A stretch of DNA of 64,000 nucleotides from Eucommia ulmoides (lineage: Eukaryota; Streptophyta; Magnoliopsida; Garryales; Eucommiaceae): contig CM028334.1 of NCBI GenBank assembly GCA_016647705.1, forward strand, positions 2,976,001 to 3,040,000. Reading direction: 5' to 3'. Each line of letters begins with the position of its first letter. Positions within the stretch are counted from its first letter, which is position 1. The notes under the pieces are model-generated. The model was not told the origin of the DNA and did not search any database. It saw nothing but the letters and a program-made list of their open reading frames with translations. Below are positions 1 to 12,700 of the stretch, in pieces. A program made the position numbers and the translations under genes.

Positions 1-1500
1 TAAACAATTATATACATATATTAAAGAAGTGCGAAATTCTACTTTTCCCGAATTTTCCAATGGCCTCGAGATTGGATTTTTATTTCGTTTTGGTGGTGTT
101 TTTCCTCGGTGAGTGGGAGAAGCATTAGTAGCTATGGAAGAGAGAGAGCAGGGGTCGCCGGAGATGGAGAAGGGGTGAGAAATGAAAACATAAATAAGAA
201 GAAGCAAATACACAATAAACCCTTAAGTTTTAGATAGAAAATTAAATGACCCCCCAATTAAATAACTTTTCAAATTAACCCCATTGAATAAAAAGACCAA
301 AATACCCTTAATGAAACGTTGACCGTTAGTTTGACTTAAAAGAATCTGCGTCAGGGGCCAATTTGACACTATTTTAAAATATCAAGGGCAAATGTGTTGA
401 GTTTTAAAAGTTAGGGGCCAATTATACACTCTGACCATTTGTCTGAGACCAAAAAAGTCTTTATCCCAAAATTTTGGTAACATATTTAATGTGCCAAATT
501 TTTAACATATTTCTTTGAGTTACAATTCAAAATAATGGTTTTTCAATTTATTATAAGTAGAATAGGAATAAAACTTAAGTGTTTAAACTATACAGGTCAA
601 AATGAATGAAAATCAAAGTATGGAGGGATAAAAGTCAATTAATCTTTAAGAGTATTGAGGAAAATGGAAGGGAAGAAGGAAACTAGCATTGCTTAACGGT
701 ATTTTTTTTCTTCTTAACATCAGATGTATGGTAGATGTTTGTTCGGACTATAGTGGAATAATTAAGAAAAATTTAGGAGATATATTTTCCAATTGAAACT
801 ATGGGTACCAAAGTGAGTTTTTGTTCAAATTTGGAGGGTACAAAGTGTCAAAATCCTTTTTTTTAGGAGAGAAGTGTAATACACGACTTCAGTGAAGAAA
901 AAATGGAAGAGAATTGAACTTATTCTACAAGTTGGTGGTCCACTACTTGTCAAGACTTCACACTCTTTCGAGTTTTAGATTTTAATTTAGTCCTCTATAT
1001 TGACTAAAATCAATTTGATAACTATTTAAAACTAAGTACTTATTGAATATTTATTAAATTTAATAATAAAATAATTATTTATAATATAAATATCATTAAA
1101 ACTATCAAACAATCTATCTATCACAATCACTATTTTTGGACATACAACGAGTGATAATATAAAAGAAAAAATAAGTAAAGGCAGGATTTTCCATAGACTT
1201 CACTTAAATCTAAACTACAAAAAAGAGTCATAAGAGAAAATGGTTGCCCAATTTAGTAAAGTTGTTGAAAGTATGGTTAATTGCCTTTTATCCCCCTTAT
1301 ACTTTAGTTTTGTTGAATTTTAACCCTCTACTTTAAAAACCTACACGTCACCTTATTTTATTACTATGGACTAAACGGAGAAGCTCAGATTTATTACAAA
1401 AAATATAAAGTAACTTCATTTTTTTTTTCAAGTTTAAAATTCAATATTGACGGTAAAAATAAAAAGTAACATTTTCTACCTCTATCTTTCTTTGTCTCTG

Positions 1501-1531
<31 letters not shown>

Positions 1532-3161
1532 TCTTTTATTAAAATCAAAATATAATTTTATTTAAAAATTTTGTGAGATAAATTTTTGACATATTTCTTT
1601 GAGTTAAATAATAATTAAAAAAAAAAAAAAAAGTCCTTATAAGTCTAAGACTGAGTCTAAGACATTTTGTTGTATTGTTTGAACATCCAACGTTGTTAGG
1701 GGCTAACACTAAGTCTAAGACATTTTTTACTAACATTTTCTTAACAACAATTCATCTGAAAAATAAGATAGAGAATGATAAATCGTTGTTAGATAAAAAT
1801 GTCTTACATTTTTGTGGAATAATGAAATAACAAAAATATATTCATTAGAAGATCATTTTTCTCTAATGAGAATATTTCGTCATTTCATCATTATACTAAA
1901 TCTAAGATGTTTTTCCTTAATATATTCCTAACAACAATCTATCTGGGAAAAGAAAAAAAACAAAAAAAAAAATCGTTATTAAAGAAAAACGTCTCACATT
2001 TTGTAGACTGATGAAATAATAAAAAAAAAAAAAAAAAACACATTAGAAGGTCACATGTTGTGCAAAACCCATTTTCCCGTCCGAAAGCATTAATAACATT
2101 TTTTATTTTACGAGATTGAAATAAATATAGAATCTGAGAAATTAAATGTATAATTTGATAAATCTCAGGGTTTACATAAACATTCACCTCAATTTAGGGC
2201 CAAAAATGTAATTTTCCTATAATAAAACATTGCAAAATCAAATAAATTTCCACTAAAACAATAGAATAGGGTGGATATGGATCACCATTCACTATCATGC
2301 CAAAATAAAAATGACGATATTACCCTTCCATCATTATCATAAAAATATATCTATTTCAAACAAATTCTTAAAAAAATTAAAATTATTGTGATCCTCACTG
2401 TATATTCTATATATGCATCTCATTCTACAAATCATACCCCCTATAAAAAGTAAATAAAAAACTATAATCAAATTATTATTTTATCTTTTTATTTGCTAAT
2501 ACAGATATTCCCTTAGTGTTTTTTTCTTTTTTTTTTCTTTTTCACATTCTTCTCCCTCCTTCTTCCCCTATCCGGCGAACAACCATTGCCGACGCCCGTA
2601 GCCGGCCTTGGTCACCCTACAACATTTGCCGCCCACCCCTTGTCCATATCCTCCTTTTCTTCTTCTTCTTCTTCATTCTAAGCCCCTCTCTCTATTTATT
2701 TATATATAATGGATATGCAAATTCGAAGAACGGATCTCTAGATCTTTTCTTTTTTTGCTATATATATATAGATATAGAGATAGAGAGGCGCAGAAGTGAG
2801 AAGTGAGGATTAAAGAGGAGAAGATGACGAAGAAGAAAGGGGTCATTGGCGTCAGTGGGTGGACGACACCGGCATGGTGACCGGTGTGGGGGTGGGGTTA
2901 CTAGGGTAGGGTGGATTTTGTGAAAATTTCAGAAAATAGATGGTTATTTTAAAAAAAGTAAAAGAGAAATTTCTAATTTATTTTTTAAAAATGATGTATA
3001 TTTAACAAAAATACATATAGAAGCTCCCTTCCTAATATCATCCCACAACAAATAAAATGACCAAGTTACCCTTGTAATTTTCTTGGACTGCATAAAGATT
3101 TAGGAGCAAAATTTCAAATTATTATGCAAAGAAAAGGCATCAATTTACCAAAAAAATAAAA
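1..3161. other. A+T-rich intergenic DNA, no gene seen
   Basis: I see no supportable gene here; the open frames are low-complexity (poly-F/poly-K) or start without any family resemblance. The stretch holds poly-A/T runs, a TG/T microsatellite near 1500-1532, half of a foldback repeat beginning near 1262 (GGTTAATTGCCTTTTATCC), and two copies of a dispersed repeat (about 1730-1875 and 1925-2200) that recurs at 16545-16815 and 24140-24360. Around 2560-2900 there is a locally C/G-richer patch with a short TCT run that looks like a degraded gene leader, but nothing codes convincingly. Confidence 0.6.
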
Positions 3162-6100
3162 TCACACTATCATTCCATCTCTGACTAGCTCTTCCAACCC
3201 CTTCCTCAGTCTTGCCGCCGCCGCCCGACACTCCTCCTCCACTAGACCGCCAAACGACACCCTGACGTGGCCGGGACCGCCGCTGGCACTCCCTGGAATG
3301 ATCACCACCCCATGTTTTTCGGCGAGCCAACGCACAACCTTGAAATCGTCGGTGTATTTTTCCGGCAGCTTTGCCCATAGGTAGATCGCCCCTTCGCCGC
3401 CCTTCACTGCCGCCTCCCCTAGCGGATATAAGGCTTCTAGAACGATCTCTCGGTTCTTGACGAGGTTCTTGACCCGATCCGTGACCCATTCGGGACCCGT
3501 TTCTAGGGAGTGAAGCGCCAAATGCTGAGAGATTATCGAAGCGCATATGGGTATGTTGTCTTGGATTTTAACAAGCTGAGCGCCTAAGCCTTCGACTCCT
3601 TTAGGGTAGGCAATCTGCATGAGGCGGCGTTTGGTTAGTGTTTTTGTTTTGGGAACAGAAACAGAAATAACTGGAACAAAAACGAATTCGTTTAGTATTT
3701 CTCTTCCCACTTCTTTTAAATAAAATAAAAAAGGGAACTAGGGGAAGATAATAGAATTGTTCCTGGACTTCTATTTTTCATGTTCCCAGTTTTCTAAGAA
3801 CAGAAACTCAGAAGAGAAAGAATAAGGCGGCGTTTGTTTAGTGTTTCTTTTCTCATAACTTTTTTTCAAAAAAACTTGGGAACATAATGGAATTTTTTAT
3901 TTTTATTTTTTTTTTCCGGTTCCTGTTCTTATGTTTCTGTTCCCAAAAACCAAGATAGAATCTAGAAAATAGAAACAAATACACAAAAACCAACGCTATG
4001 CTTATTTAGTGTTTTTTGTTCTCAAAATTCTGTTTTTGGGAATGAAAATTTAGATATATGAAACAAAAGAAAAACAGTTTTTGCTATGTTTCCAGATCAT
4101 TAGAACAGATCTCTGAGAAAAAAATTGAATTGTTCCTGGATTTTCAGAATGAATTTCTAGGAACTGTTTACAATTGTTCCTGGATTTCTAAGAACAGAAA
4201 CAGGAAAAAGAAACACTAAGGCGACGTTTGTTTAGTGTTCCTGTTCTCAAAAAAATTGTTTTAAAAATTTAGGAACCTAATAGAAAACAGATTTTTTTAC
4301 TAATATTTATGTTTTTCCGTTCCCAAAACCTAAAAATCTAAAAAATAGAAACAGAAACATGAAACAAAGGCTACCTTTAGGCTTCGTTTTGGGGAACAAA
4401 AATATAAATATTGAAAAAAAAAAGTTTTGCGGTTATTAGAACAAAAAATAATTTTGTTCCAAGATTTCCTTTTTCAATCCTAGTTTTTATGGGCAAGATC
4501 CAACTTTTACGGGATTTAAAAACGAAACAAAACATTAATTTTTTTTAATTTAATTTTACGGGAAAAAATTCAAAAAAATAAAATTACTTACATATCCAAC
4601 TCGCCATCCCATCATCCCATAAGCTTTTGAGAAAGAAAAAATGTTGACGATATGATCATCCTCTATACACGAATGTTTCCGACCATCATACATAAAATAC
4701 CTTCAATTTTTTTAAAAAAAAATACCATAAAAATAAGAAACTTACTTCGAACTCCTTGAAATGAATAAAGAAATAAAATAAAAAATAAAAATTTACTTAC
4801 TCATATGTATTATCGACTACAAGCCAACATCCTGCTTTTTTGCAGATATCCGATATTTTCTATATATACAAAAAATAAAAACAAACAAATAAATAAATAA
4901 TCAGGTTGATTATACACACACACACATATATATAAAGAAATTGGTAGGTTTAGGTTTATACCTTGAGGAGCGGCTCCGGGATATAGGTTCCCGATGGGTT
5001 ACCAGGATTAACAACCGTTACTAGCTTTGGAGTTGGTTTATTTTCCGATAATGTTTTTTCCAACCACTCTAAAAAATCAAGAAATTATAATTACCAATTA
5101 ATAGTGAAAAAAAAAAAATGATGGGTTTATCGTGAATATTTTTAACCTGCATCGGGATGAAGAGTATTCGCATCGCCAGGGCCGACCAATATATCGGTGA
5201 CACCTGTCATTTGGAACGACATGTATGCATTGAAGTAGTACGGTGCAAACATGATAACAGTGTCTCCAGCATCACATAATGTAAGAACAACATTCACAAA
5301 GGCCTGTATAAGTGATGTCTGTTTTAGTGTTTTTGTTCTCGTATATCTATTTTTGTTCCCGAAAAAAAAAAAAAGGGAAAAAAAGGGGCCCGGATTACCT
5401 GATTTGCCCCTGCTGTGACCATTACCGAGGAGTTTTGTAGCTTATTTTCCTTATACAACTACAAGAAATAAAAAAGGAAATATGTGTTTTTATTGAGTTC
5501 CGCATTTAAATAGCCAAGGGCGTGTTTGGAAGGCGGTAATAGAATAACATTCTTATCAATGAAATCAAATTTTGAATAGGGGATTATTCTAATTTTGTTT
5601 CCATTTCATCAGAATCTTAATCTTACTTCATAGAGGCCACTTTAGACAACCTGAATGAACCACTTAGGACTCGTTTGGACAACCCAAATCGTGGTTTTGG
5701 AAAACCCAAATTGGTTAAAAACGATATGCCAAACGGGTACTCAAAAGAACTAAGGGCATCTTCAGAAGACAGTAATAGAATAACATTTTGATCAATGAAA
5801 TCAAATTTTGAATAGGTGCTAATTCAAATTCTGTTTCCATTCTATCAGAATCTGATTCCTAATGTCTAAATCTTACTTAGAGGCCACTTAGGGCTCGTTT
5901 GGACAACCCAAATCGTGGTTTTGAAAAATCCAAATTGGTTAAAAATGATCTGCCAAACGGATACTTAAAAATATACCTTTTTAGTCAGGGCCTCTCTGAG
6001 CTCGGGGAGGCCTTCATCGGCACCATAACGGCTAACTGAAGGATCCCAAACAAGTTCTTTCACCTTATCTAATGCACATTTTGGTGGTTGCCAATAAACT

Positions 6101-6973
6101 ACCCCCTACAAACAAAAAATTTGATCAAGAAAATTTAAAAAAAAAAAAAATTACCCCCAAGATTTTTCAAACTTGAAATCCAAAAATAAAAATAAAAATT
6201 CACTGTATAAAAGAGCAAATGTTGGGTGGTCTTGAAACTCTCTAAAGCCCAAAAGTTAGCTAGACTTTCTCTCGCACTTATAACATGATCACCAACTCTT
6301 TCCACATCCGACGTGAGATAAACCCAACAATCTCCTCTCACAGATCCAACCTTAACCCTCGACCAATCTCTCCCTTTATGACTATTGGGCTAGAGTTGTC
6401 GTCACCAGGGCTCTGATACCAATACCAATGTAAGGTGGTCTTGGGTCTGAACCCAAAAACTTCCCTCACACAAGTTTGTTCCATGTCCAATATGGGATAA
6501 ACCCAACAAAAAATTCAATCTTTGAGCATGAAATTATGAATCAATGGCTTAAACAGAGTGTAAAGCCCTCTGCCAGAGCCAATTTTTTTAACTCCAAACA
6601 TGAAGCTAAAATAAGAAATAGGACAATAAATCACATTCTGATCATTAAGTATTGGTGAATTCATGGGATTCATGAAATTCAGAACAATTTTCTGAAAAAT
6701 TCAGAACAAAAAAACAAAAAAATCACATTGAAGAAAGTAAACAAACCTGAGCAAGTGACATTGCATCTTTAACACCTCGGAGCAGTTCTTGGATCTGCAA
6801 AAACAGAAACAGAACACATAAAAAACAAAAACAGAAAAACAAAAACGAAAAAGGAATGGAAAATGAAGAAAAAAAACCCAATTTAGGCCTGTAATTGAAT
6901 TTGAACAGACCTGAACCATAACCGGTGAATCAGTCTCCAAAGCCCTCTTGGCTAGCAACCCATGAGAACCCAT
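3162..6973 (-). CDS. ISS1: ISS1/VAS1-type aromatic/methionine aminotransferase, 9 exons
   Basis: PLP-dependent class I/II aminotransferase. The Arabidopsis homologue moves amino groups between methionine and aromatic or keto acids and so tunes auxin and ethylene precursors in the cytosol (family knowledge). Coding exons: 6911-6973, 6747-6794, 5977-6105, 5399-5458, 5147-5303, 4962-5068, 4801-4859, 4592-4700, 3162-3614. All junctions are GT-AG and in frame, giving 394 aa, which is about the length I recall for the homologue. Seen in the protein: start MGSHGLLAKRALETDSPVMV, GANQ near residue 98, NPGNPSG at 173-179, PLP-binding D204, Schiff-base lysine K233 in SFSKAYGMMGWR, and substrate-carboxylate arginine R362 in VRVSFGG. 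Intron 2 carries a TRIM, intron 3 a tandem duplication, and intron 8 a nest of dispersed repeats. It is divergent from GLYK. The family call is firm; the exact substrate is inferred. Confidence 0.93.
3622..4385. repeat. Cluster of dispersed GTTTGGTTAGTG repeats in ISS1 intron 8
   Basis: Starts of the same repeat occur near 3624, 3830, 4002 and 4220 (for example GGCGGCGTTTGGTTAGTG and GGCGACGTTTGTTTAGTG). Each is followed by GTTCCC/GGAACAGAAACA-type tracts, and the units are about 170-220 bases. They fill most of the 977-base last intron. See the separate finding on the family. Confidence 0.7.
5520..5968. repeat. Tandem duplication (about 236 bp period) in ISS1 intron 3
   Basis: Two direct copies, about 5520-5745 and 5755-5968. 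Both contain AATAGAATAACATT, TGAAATCAAATTTTGAATAG, GACAACCCAAATCGTGG and a final GCCAAACGG. The copies differ by scattered substitutions and a few indels, so the event is not very recent. No coding content. Confidence 0.8.
6220..6508 (-). mobile_element. TRIM (terminal-repeat retrotransposon in miniature)
   Basis: Read on the minus strand, a first LTR (6429-6508) begins TGTTGGGTTTATCCCA and ends ACCACCTTACA. It is followed at once by a primer-binding-like TTGGTATCAGAGC, the plant initiator-methionine tRNA type. After a short non-coding middle, a second LTR (6220-6329) begins TGTTGGGTTTATCTCA and ends CCACCCAACA. Total 289 bases with no coding capacity, which is the TRIM architecture. It lies in ISS1 intron 2 in the sense direction. 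A clear 5-bp target duplication is not visible. Related copies lie at 17340-17593 and 48055-48398. Confidence 0.75.
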
Positions 6974-7077
6974 CTCTTTCTCTCTCCTCTTCCCAGACAC
7001 CCACCTCGAATTTAAGCTCAAAGGTTGTTTTCTTTTGCCAACCCTTGAGAGAGAAAGAGATGTTTGGTCTAGGATAC

Positions 7078-7092
7078 CGTATATATAGAGGC
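7078..7092 (-). promoter_or_regulatory. Candidate TATA box of the ISS1-like gene
   Basis: On the minus strand the sequence reads TCTATATATACGG, about 110 bases upstream of the ATG at 6973. Spacing and composition suit a plant TATA box with a leader of about 80 bases. No transcript data support it, and A+T-rich DNA gives chance matches. Confidence 0.4.
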
Positions 7093-9348
7093 TAGGATTC
7101 ATGAACTTGCTTGCCAGAGAGAGAGAGAGGGGAAAAGAAGAAACTCTTTTGAATCATCTATCCACATCTGCGCATGATCGATGCTCTTTTATGTGGAGCT
7201 TTTATTAATTCCAACGTTGACGAAAAGAAAAAGGACAAAAGGGTAAAGGAAGAATCAAAATCAGGATTGAGATGAGAAGCCAAAACTAACCCAACAACCC
7301 CATTTATTCGATTAATCAAAAACTCACCTCTTCGGTCCAACCCATCACTTTTCTTGTCAATCAATCAGAATTCAACTGGAACAAAAGAGTGCGATCTTAA
7401 TATCGTTTTAGGAAGTGATTAATCGAGGTGCGCAGATAACACCTGCCATATAAAGAAACCTCACCTGTCTCTCACTACCTCTTTTCGTCTTCTCTCTCTA
7501 CCAAACACCACGAGACAGAAAGATCAATACTCTCTCTCTCTATCTTTCTGGTGAATCTGAAAGAAATCTCCGAAAAAATCGAGTTTATTTACAGTAAAAT
7601 TCAAATCTATTTTTTTTTACAATTTGGGTTCTTTCCTCAGATTCTACCGTGCTCTGTTAAATTTTTTTTGCAAGAAATGGGTTTGGGATTTTGGAGGTGA
7701 AGAGGATAAAGATCATGAAGGGAGAGGAGAGAGAAGGGACAAAATGAGTGTTTGGTGGGAGCGCGAGTTTCGAGAGAAAATGGGGATCAGGTTTTGGGGT
7801 TTTTGCTATGCAATCAGGGCCACCGAAAACATTAAGAAAAAGATATGGTGATCACGTACTATTTATTTATTTTTTTTTTATTTTTTTCGTCAGATCAATT
7901 TCCGCGCATCTCGATTAATTATATTTCCGAACGATATGATGATTTAATTTATAAATTATTTTTCAAAAATATCGAATTTTGGTTGATAACAAAAAAGACA
8001 TCCCGTTTACCGATCGAAATAATTTTACCTTAGTCAACAAGATGCTCTTTTATTTTATTTTTTTACTTTTTTATTATATATATTTTTATTAATTTTTTAT
8101 GGGTGGTTGAGATGAAGACGAAGAAAGTTGGCCAATTAATTGAGTTTAGTTATTTTCTTAACTGTGGTTTGGTATATCTCTAAAACACAATCGTAGTTAT
8201 AATCTTGGTTAAACTTAATCTGTATGTATGGGACTTAAATCTTTAAAACTTAGCGTGTTAAACAGAAAAAGATAATACATAAGTTCAATCTCAATCATTC
8301 ATCTTTTAAATTTAAATTTAGACTGTTAAAATATATTTTTGTCCTGAATCATTAATAAATAATTGTTTGTTTTAAAAAAATATAGATTTTATTTTTTGTA
8401 GAAAATTTATTTTTAGTTCCCGTTGTTGTTGCTTCTACTCCTCCCTAGGAGTGAGGTTGTGACTTAGCGCCGACAGTGACTAGATTTGGTAGAGGGAGGG
8501 CAAGGGCGCATGTAAAAAGCTAGTGGTGAACGGATATATGGTGGACGACGGATGGGAAAGGGGTAGTGGTGGTGAGATCTTGCCCGGGGGGGGGGGGGGG
8601 GGAAGGAAATAAATTAAGTTAATTTACATTTACCACCCTAAAAGGTTATGGTTATTCCAATTTAGTCTATGTATATGATTGGAATTTAATAGTAGCACAA
8701 AAAAGACAATATTACCCTTCACCAACAGTCAATTGCTAACGTGTGTAATAATATCAGAATGTGAAATGCACACAGTGAATGTTCACTAGTAATGTTAATA
8801 ACAACCGTGATTTACTGCCAATAATGGTAGGCGTGTTTTAATCTTTTATATTGAATATTGTCATATTAATCTCAGAACGTCAATAACAGTATGTGTGTCA
8901 TACTAATTTATAAATGAACAAAATATCAGAATTGTTTGTGTAGTGAATATTCATTGCATATTTAAATAATTTTTGTAATTTATCTTTCAACTTTTAATGC
9001 TCGTTTTTATCAATAAGTGAATGTTAACTATTTAGTATTAAACAACACGGTAAATATTAACTAATGGTATTAAACCACATATGATAATGATATTCAACGT
9101 GAATGTTCGTTAAATAAAAATAAAAAATAAAAAAAAATATTCGATATAAATATCAAATTAAAGTGGATGAAACAAGAATTTATTCCTAGAGTGTTCCTCC
9201 AGGAGAATCGAACTCTGGTTGACGAGAAAATGGACATTAATATATATTTTTATTTTTTAATCAAGTTTAATATTTTTTGAATAGATTCATTTTAGATATT
9301 CTAAGTATTGATACATTTTTATTTAGTCCAATACTTGTTTTACCCAAG
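7093..9348. other. Intergenic region between ISS1 and GLYK
   Basis: No convincing gene. A segment at 7445-7855 is less A+T rich, with CT-rich then GA-rich stretches like a leader of an unidentified transcript, but every frame closes quickly. A run of 17 G lies at 8586-8602. A minus-strand fragment of the tRNA-like SINE lies near 9180-9236. Confidence 0.5.
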
Positions 9349-9541
9349 AGGTGTTAGTCCGGTTGGTAAGGGGAGTGTCTATTTTCCTCGTCAATCAGAG
9401 TTCGACTCTCATGGGAGGCACTCTTGGAATTAAATCTTAAATTTAATCCTAAATGTATCAGATCGACATGGGAGAATGTACCCTTAAGATTGTCTGGTGA
9501 GATAATAATAAAAGTACGCGTAAACTGACTCGGACACACTT
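9349..9541 (+). mobile_element. tRNA-derived SINE copy
   Basis: Starts with a tRNA-like pair of internal promoter boxes: a box A-like TTAGTCCGGTTGGTAAGGGG and, about 30 bases later, a box B-like GAGTTCGACTCTC. A tRNA-unrelated tail of about 110 bases follows (ATTAAATC..TAAATTTAATCC). The same structure is found inverted at 26180-26382, with fragments near 9180, 14599, 51608 and 51766. It ends about 165 bases before the GLYK start codon. Confidence 0.65.
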
Positions 9542-9705
9542 ACTGAAAAATAAAAAATAAAAAATAAAAATAAAAATGATTTAATTGGCCGGGGTCTTTT
9601 CTGTACTTTCACTCCAATGAACAGGGCGAAGCTCTGCTCTCTGAAAGGCCAGAATCCAATCCAAACTGATATGGTTTAGAGAGGAGAGAGGAGAGAGGGA
9701 GGGAG

Positions 9706-12700
9706 ATGGCGGTTCTGAATATCTTATCCCAGCCGACGCCGCCATGGCTGACGACTACTTCCACTTCCTTCTCTATTTTCAATTATAATAATAATGATAG
9801 AACTAATATCCATTATTTTATTGGTAATAATCGAATTTTTAACTGCGAGCACTTCCCGATATCTCCGGCAGCTTCTCTATCCAAAAAAACGACGACGGCG
9901 ACAGCCACTAGAGCATGCAAATCAAAATCCTCTTCTCCAATGATTCCGCAATCTTCAAAATCAGGTAAAATAGTACAATCCTTGATTCGCTATCCACGTC
10001 TCGAAGATTTGGTTTGTGTCCACAATTTGTTCAGTAATTCCGATAATGTTCGTTACATTTCAATTCGAATTTTGACGTTTATCGCTCTGTTCGAATTTCA
10101 ATCTTCTATGCTCGTAGCAATTATAAGAGAAGAAGATTAAGATTTACCCAAATCTGTTACTATTATTCATACAGGCTTCAAAATCAGGTAAAATAGTACA
10201 ATCCTTGATCTATTATCCACGTCTCGAATTACATTGAATTACGTTCGATTTGGTTTGTGTCCTTCACAATTTGTTCAGTAATTCCGATAATTCTCTTTGC
10301 ATTTCGATTCGAATTTTGACGTTTATTGCTCTTTTAAATTCGTCGTTCTGTTCGAATTTCAATCTTCCATTTGATTTATGAAACGCAGCGTTAAGCTCGG
10401 CATCGGAAGATGCTCGTAGCAATTATAAGCGAAGAAGATTTATCCAAATCTGTTAATATTATTCATACAGGCTCTGGTTGTTCATGGATGCATGACAAAT
10501 CCGCCTGTCACGACCAAGTTATCAACAACGGAAGGAGGCAGACTCCATTGAATTCTGTGTTTCCTCAGACACCAGCTCAAGTCTCCTCCATCAATGACCT
10601 ATTTGAATTCATATGCTCAGGCCCTCTCATGGACAAAACAGGTTTAACCTCAGAATCGGTTGCTGAATCCATTGATAAATGGTTATCGTACGGATTACAG
10701 CTATGCAGATTGTTCCAGCTCAATGAACTGTACCTCACAACACCTCAGAAGGTCAGATTGTATCACTATTATGTACCAGTCTTCTTGTGGTGTGAACAGA
10801 AAATTTCAGATCATAGATCCATGTATAAAGAAGGAGAAGACATCCCTCCATTGATGGTATGATTAGTTTCTTCTGTTCATTTCCAATCCAGTTTAGTGTT
10901 AAGGTACCGTTTGGCAGCACGGAATTGAATCTTTGGAATTTGAATTGAAAGGGGACACGACAATTCCATGAAACCAAACGCTACCTAAGTCTGATTATAT
11001 TGAAATCTGTTGAATGTGTTCGTCTTTTTGCAATGCAGATTGGTTTTAGTGCACCACAAGGTTGTGGAAAAACTACGCTTGTGTTTGCACTGGACTATCT
11101 TTTCCGTGTCACTGGGAGGTAGAAATGCAGAATGGTGATATTTATTCATCTCAAGCAAGACCATTAGTTGTTTGATTGAATTGTTTTTTAAATCCATTTT
11201 TTTTTTTTGAATTTCTGATACAATTTAATTGTCAGGAAATCTGCAACTCTATCCATAGACGATTTCTATTTAACAGCGGAGGATCAAGTAAGTATTTAAA
11301 TGGAGAATCTGATTGTTGGCCCGTTTTGGTTCTCTAAATTATCCTATTTTACGAAGTATCTTTTTTTTAATGAATTTATTTGTGTATTTTTCCATATTTG
11401 ATCAAATTTACATTTTGTTGGTTTATGAAAAAAACATAAACTTGTCTTGCTTTAGTTAATTTTTTAACTATATTTTATTCTACTTACATGAGGAATTAGT
11501 GTCTAAACTAGAACTAAAATGGTTAGCTAGTTAATTTAAGTATTTTTTATCTCGCAACCAAACACTAAACTATAACAGTTCATTAATTAACTAATTGAAA
11601 AATCGCACAATTTGCGAATTGAATGACAACCAAATGGGCCCTTAGTTCTTTGTTTGGGTTTTCACCTCTGATCCGATTTTCATTTGATTTAGGTAAAACT
11701 GAGAGAAAAGAATCCCGGGAATGCTCTTCTAGAGGTGAACACCATCATATCCTTTTCGGAAAAATAAATATGTATGTATATGTGTGAATATATAAATAGT
11801 GCTCCTCTAGTAACTAGATAATGGAAGATTTCTTCTTGAATCCAGTTTCGTGGAAATGCTGGAAGCCATGATCTTGCATTGTCGGTTGAAACATTGACGG
11901 CGCTCCAAAAATTGACAAAAGAAGGTGAGGGTTTTCTTCACTTGTATTTCTGCTTGAAGCTTGTGTATATTTCCACTGTTTTATAGTTCACATAAAGAAA
12001 AAAATGTTAAAATTTGTCAAAGATGTTCAGGTATGAAGATGAAGATTCCCCGGTACGATAAAGTAAGCTCAAAACACCATTAATAGTTCTTAATGTTTAA
12101 ACTGTCTTTATGTTTATATTTGGTTCCATGCTTGTGTATTCTAATGCAGTCCGCGTATAATGGTAGAGGAGACAGAGATGATTCATCAACATGGCCGGAA
12201 GTTGAAGGGCCACTCACGGTATGAGAGTATTTAATTTAGGAAATGGCTTGAAATTTATATATTTATCATTAATTAATGTTCTCGTATTCGATTTTATAGG
12301 TTGTTCTATTTGAGGGTTGGATGCTCGGTTTTAAACCGGTAGCGAGTGAAGTTGTGAAATCTATTGATCCACAGGTCAGAGCACAACATGATGCCTAAGC
12401 AATTTTTTATTTTATTTTCCAATTAATTTTAGAGGTTTTTGCACTTCGCATGCCTGAAGGTTTGGAGAAATCTCACTTTAGCTCCTGTACTTTCAATTTG
12501 AACACATTAAACCTCGAAGTATCCAAATCGTGTCAAATTAATCCAAATTGGTAACTCGGTCATTTTTTATGACGAAAATCGTGGAATTTCTCTGAAAATT
12601 TAGGGGTCAAAGTGCAAAAAACTTTATTTATTTATTTTTTATTTTTTTCCCAGGTTCATTGTTTGGTGTTTGAATCTTGATATTGCAGCTAGAGATTGTG

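Noticed and set aside
2516-2806. 96-codon plus-strand open frame
   Set aside because: Poly-Phe and poly-Arg from T- and GA-tracts; no start context or homology visible.
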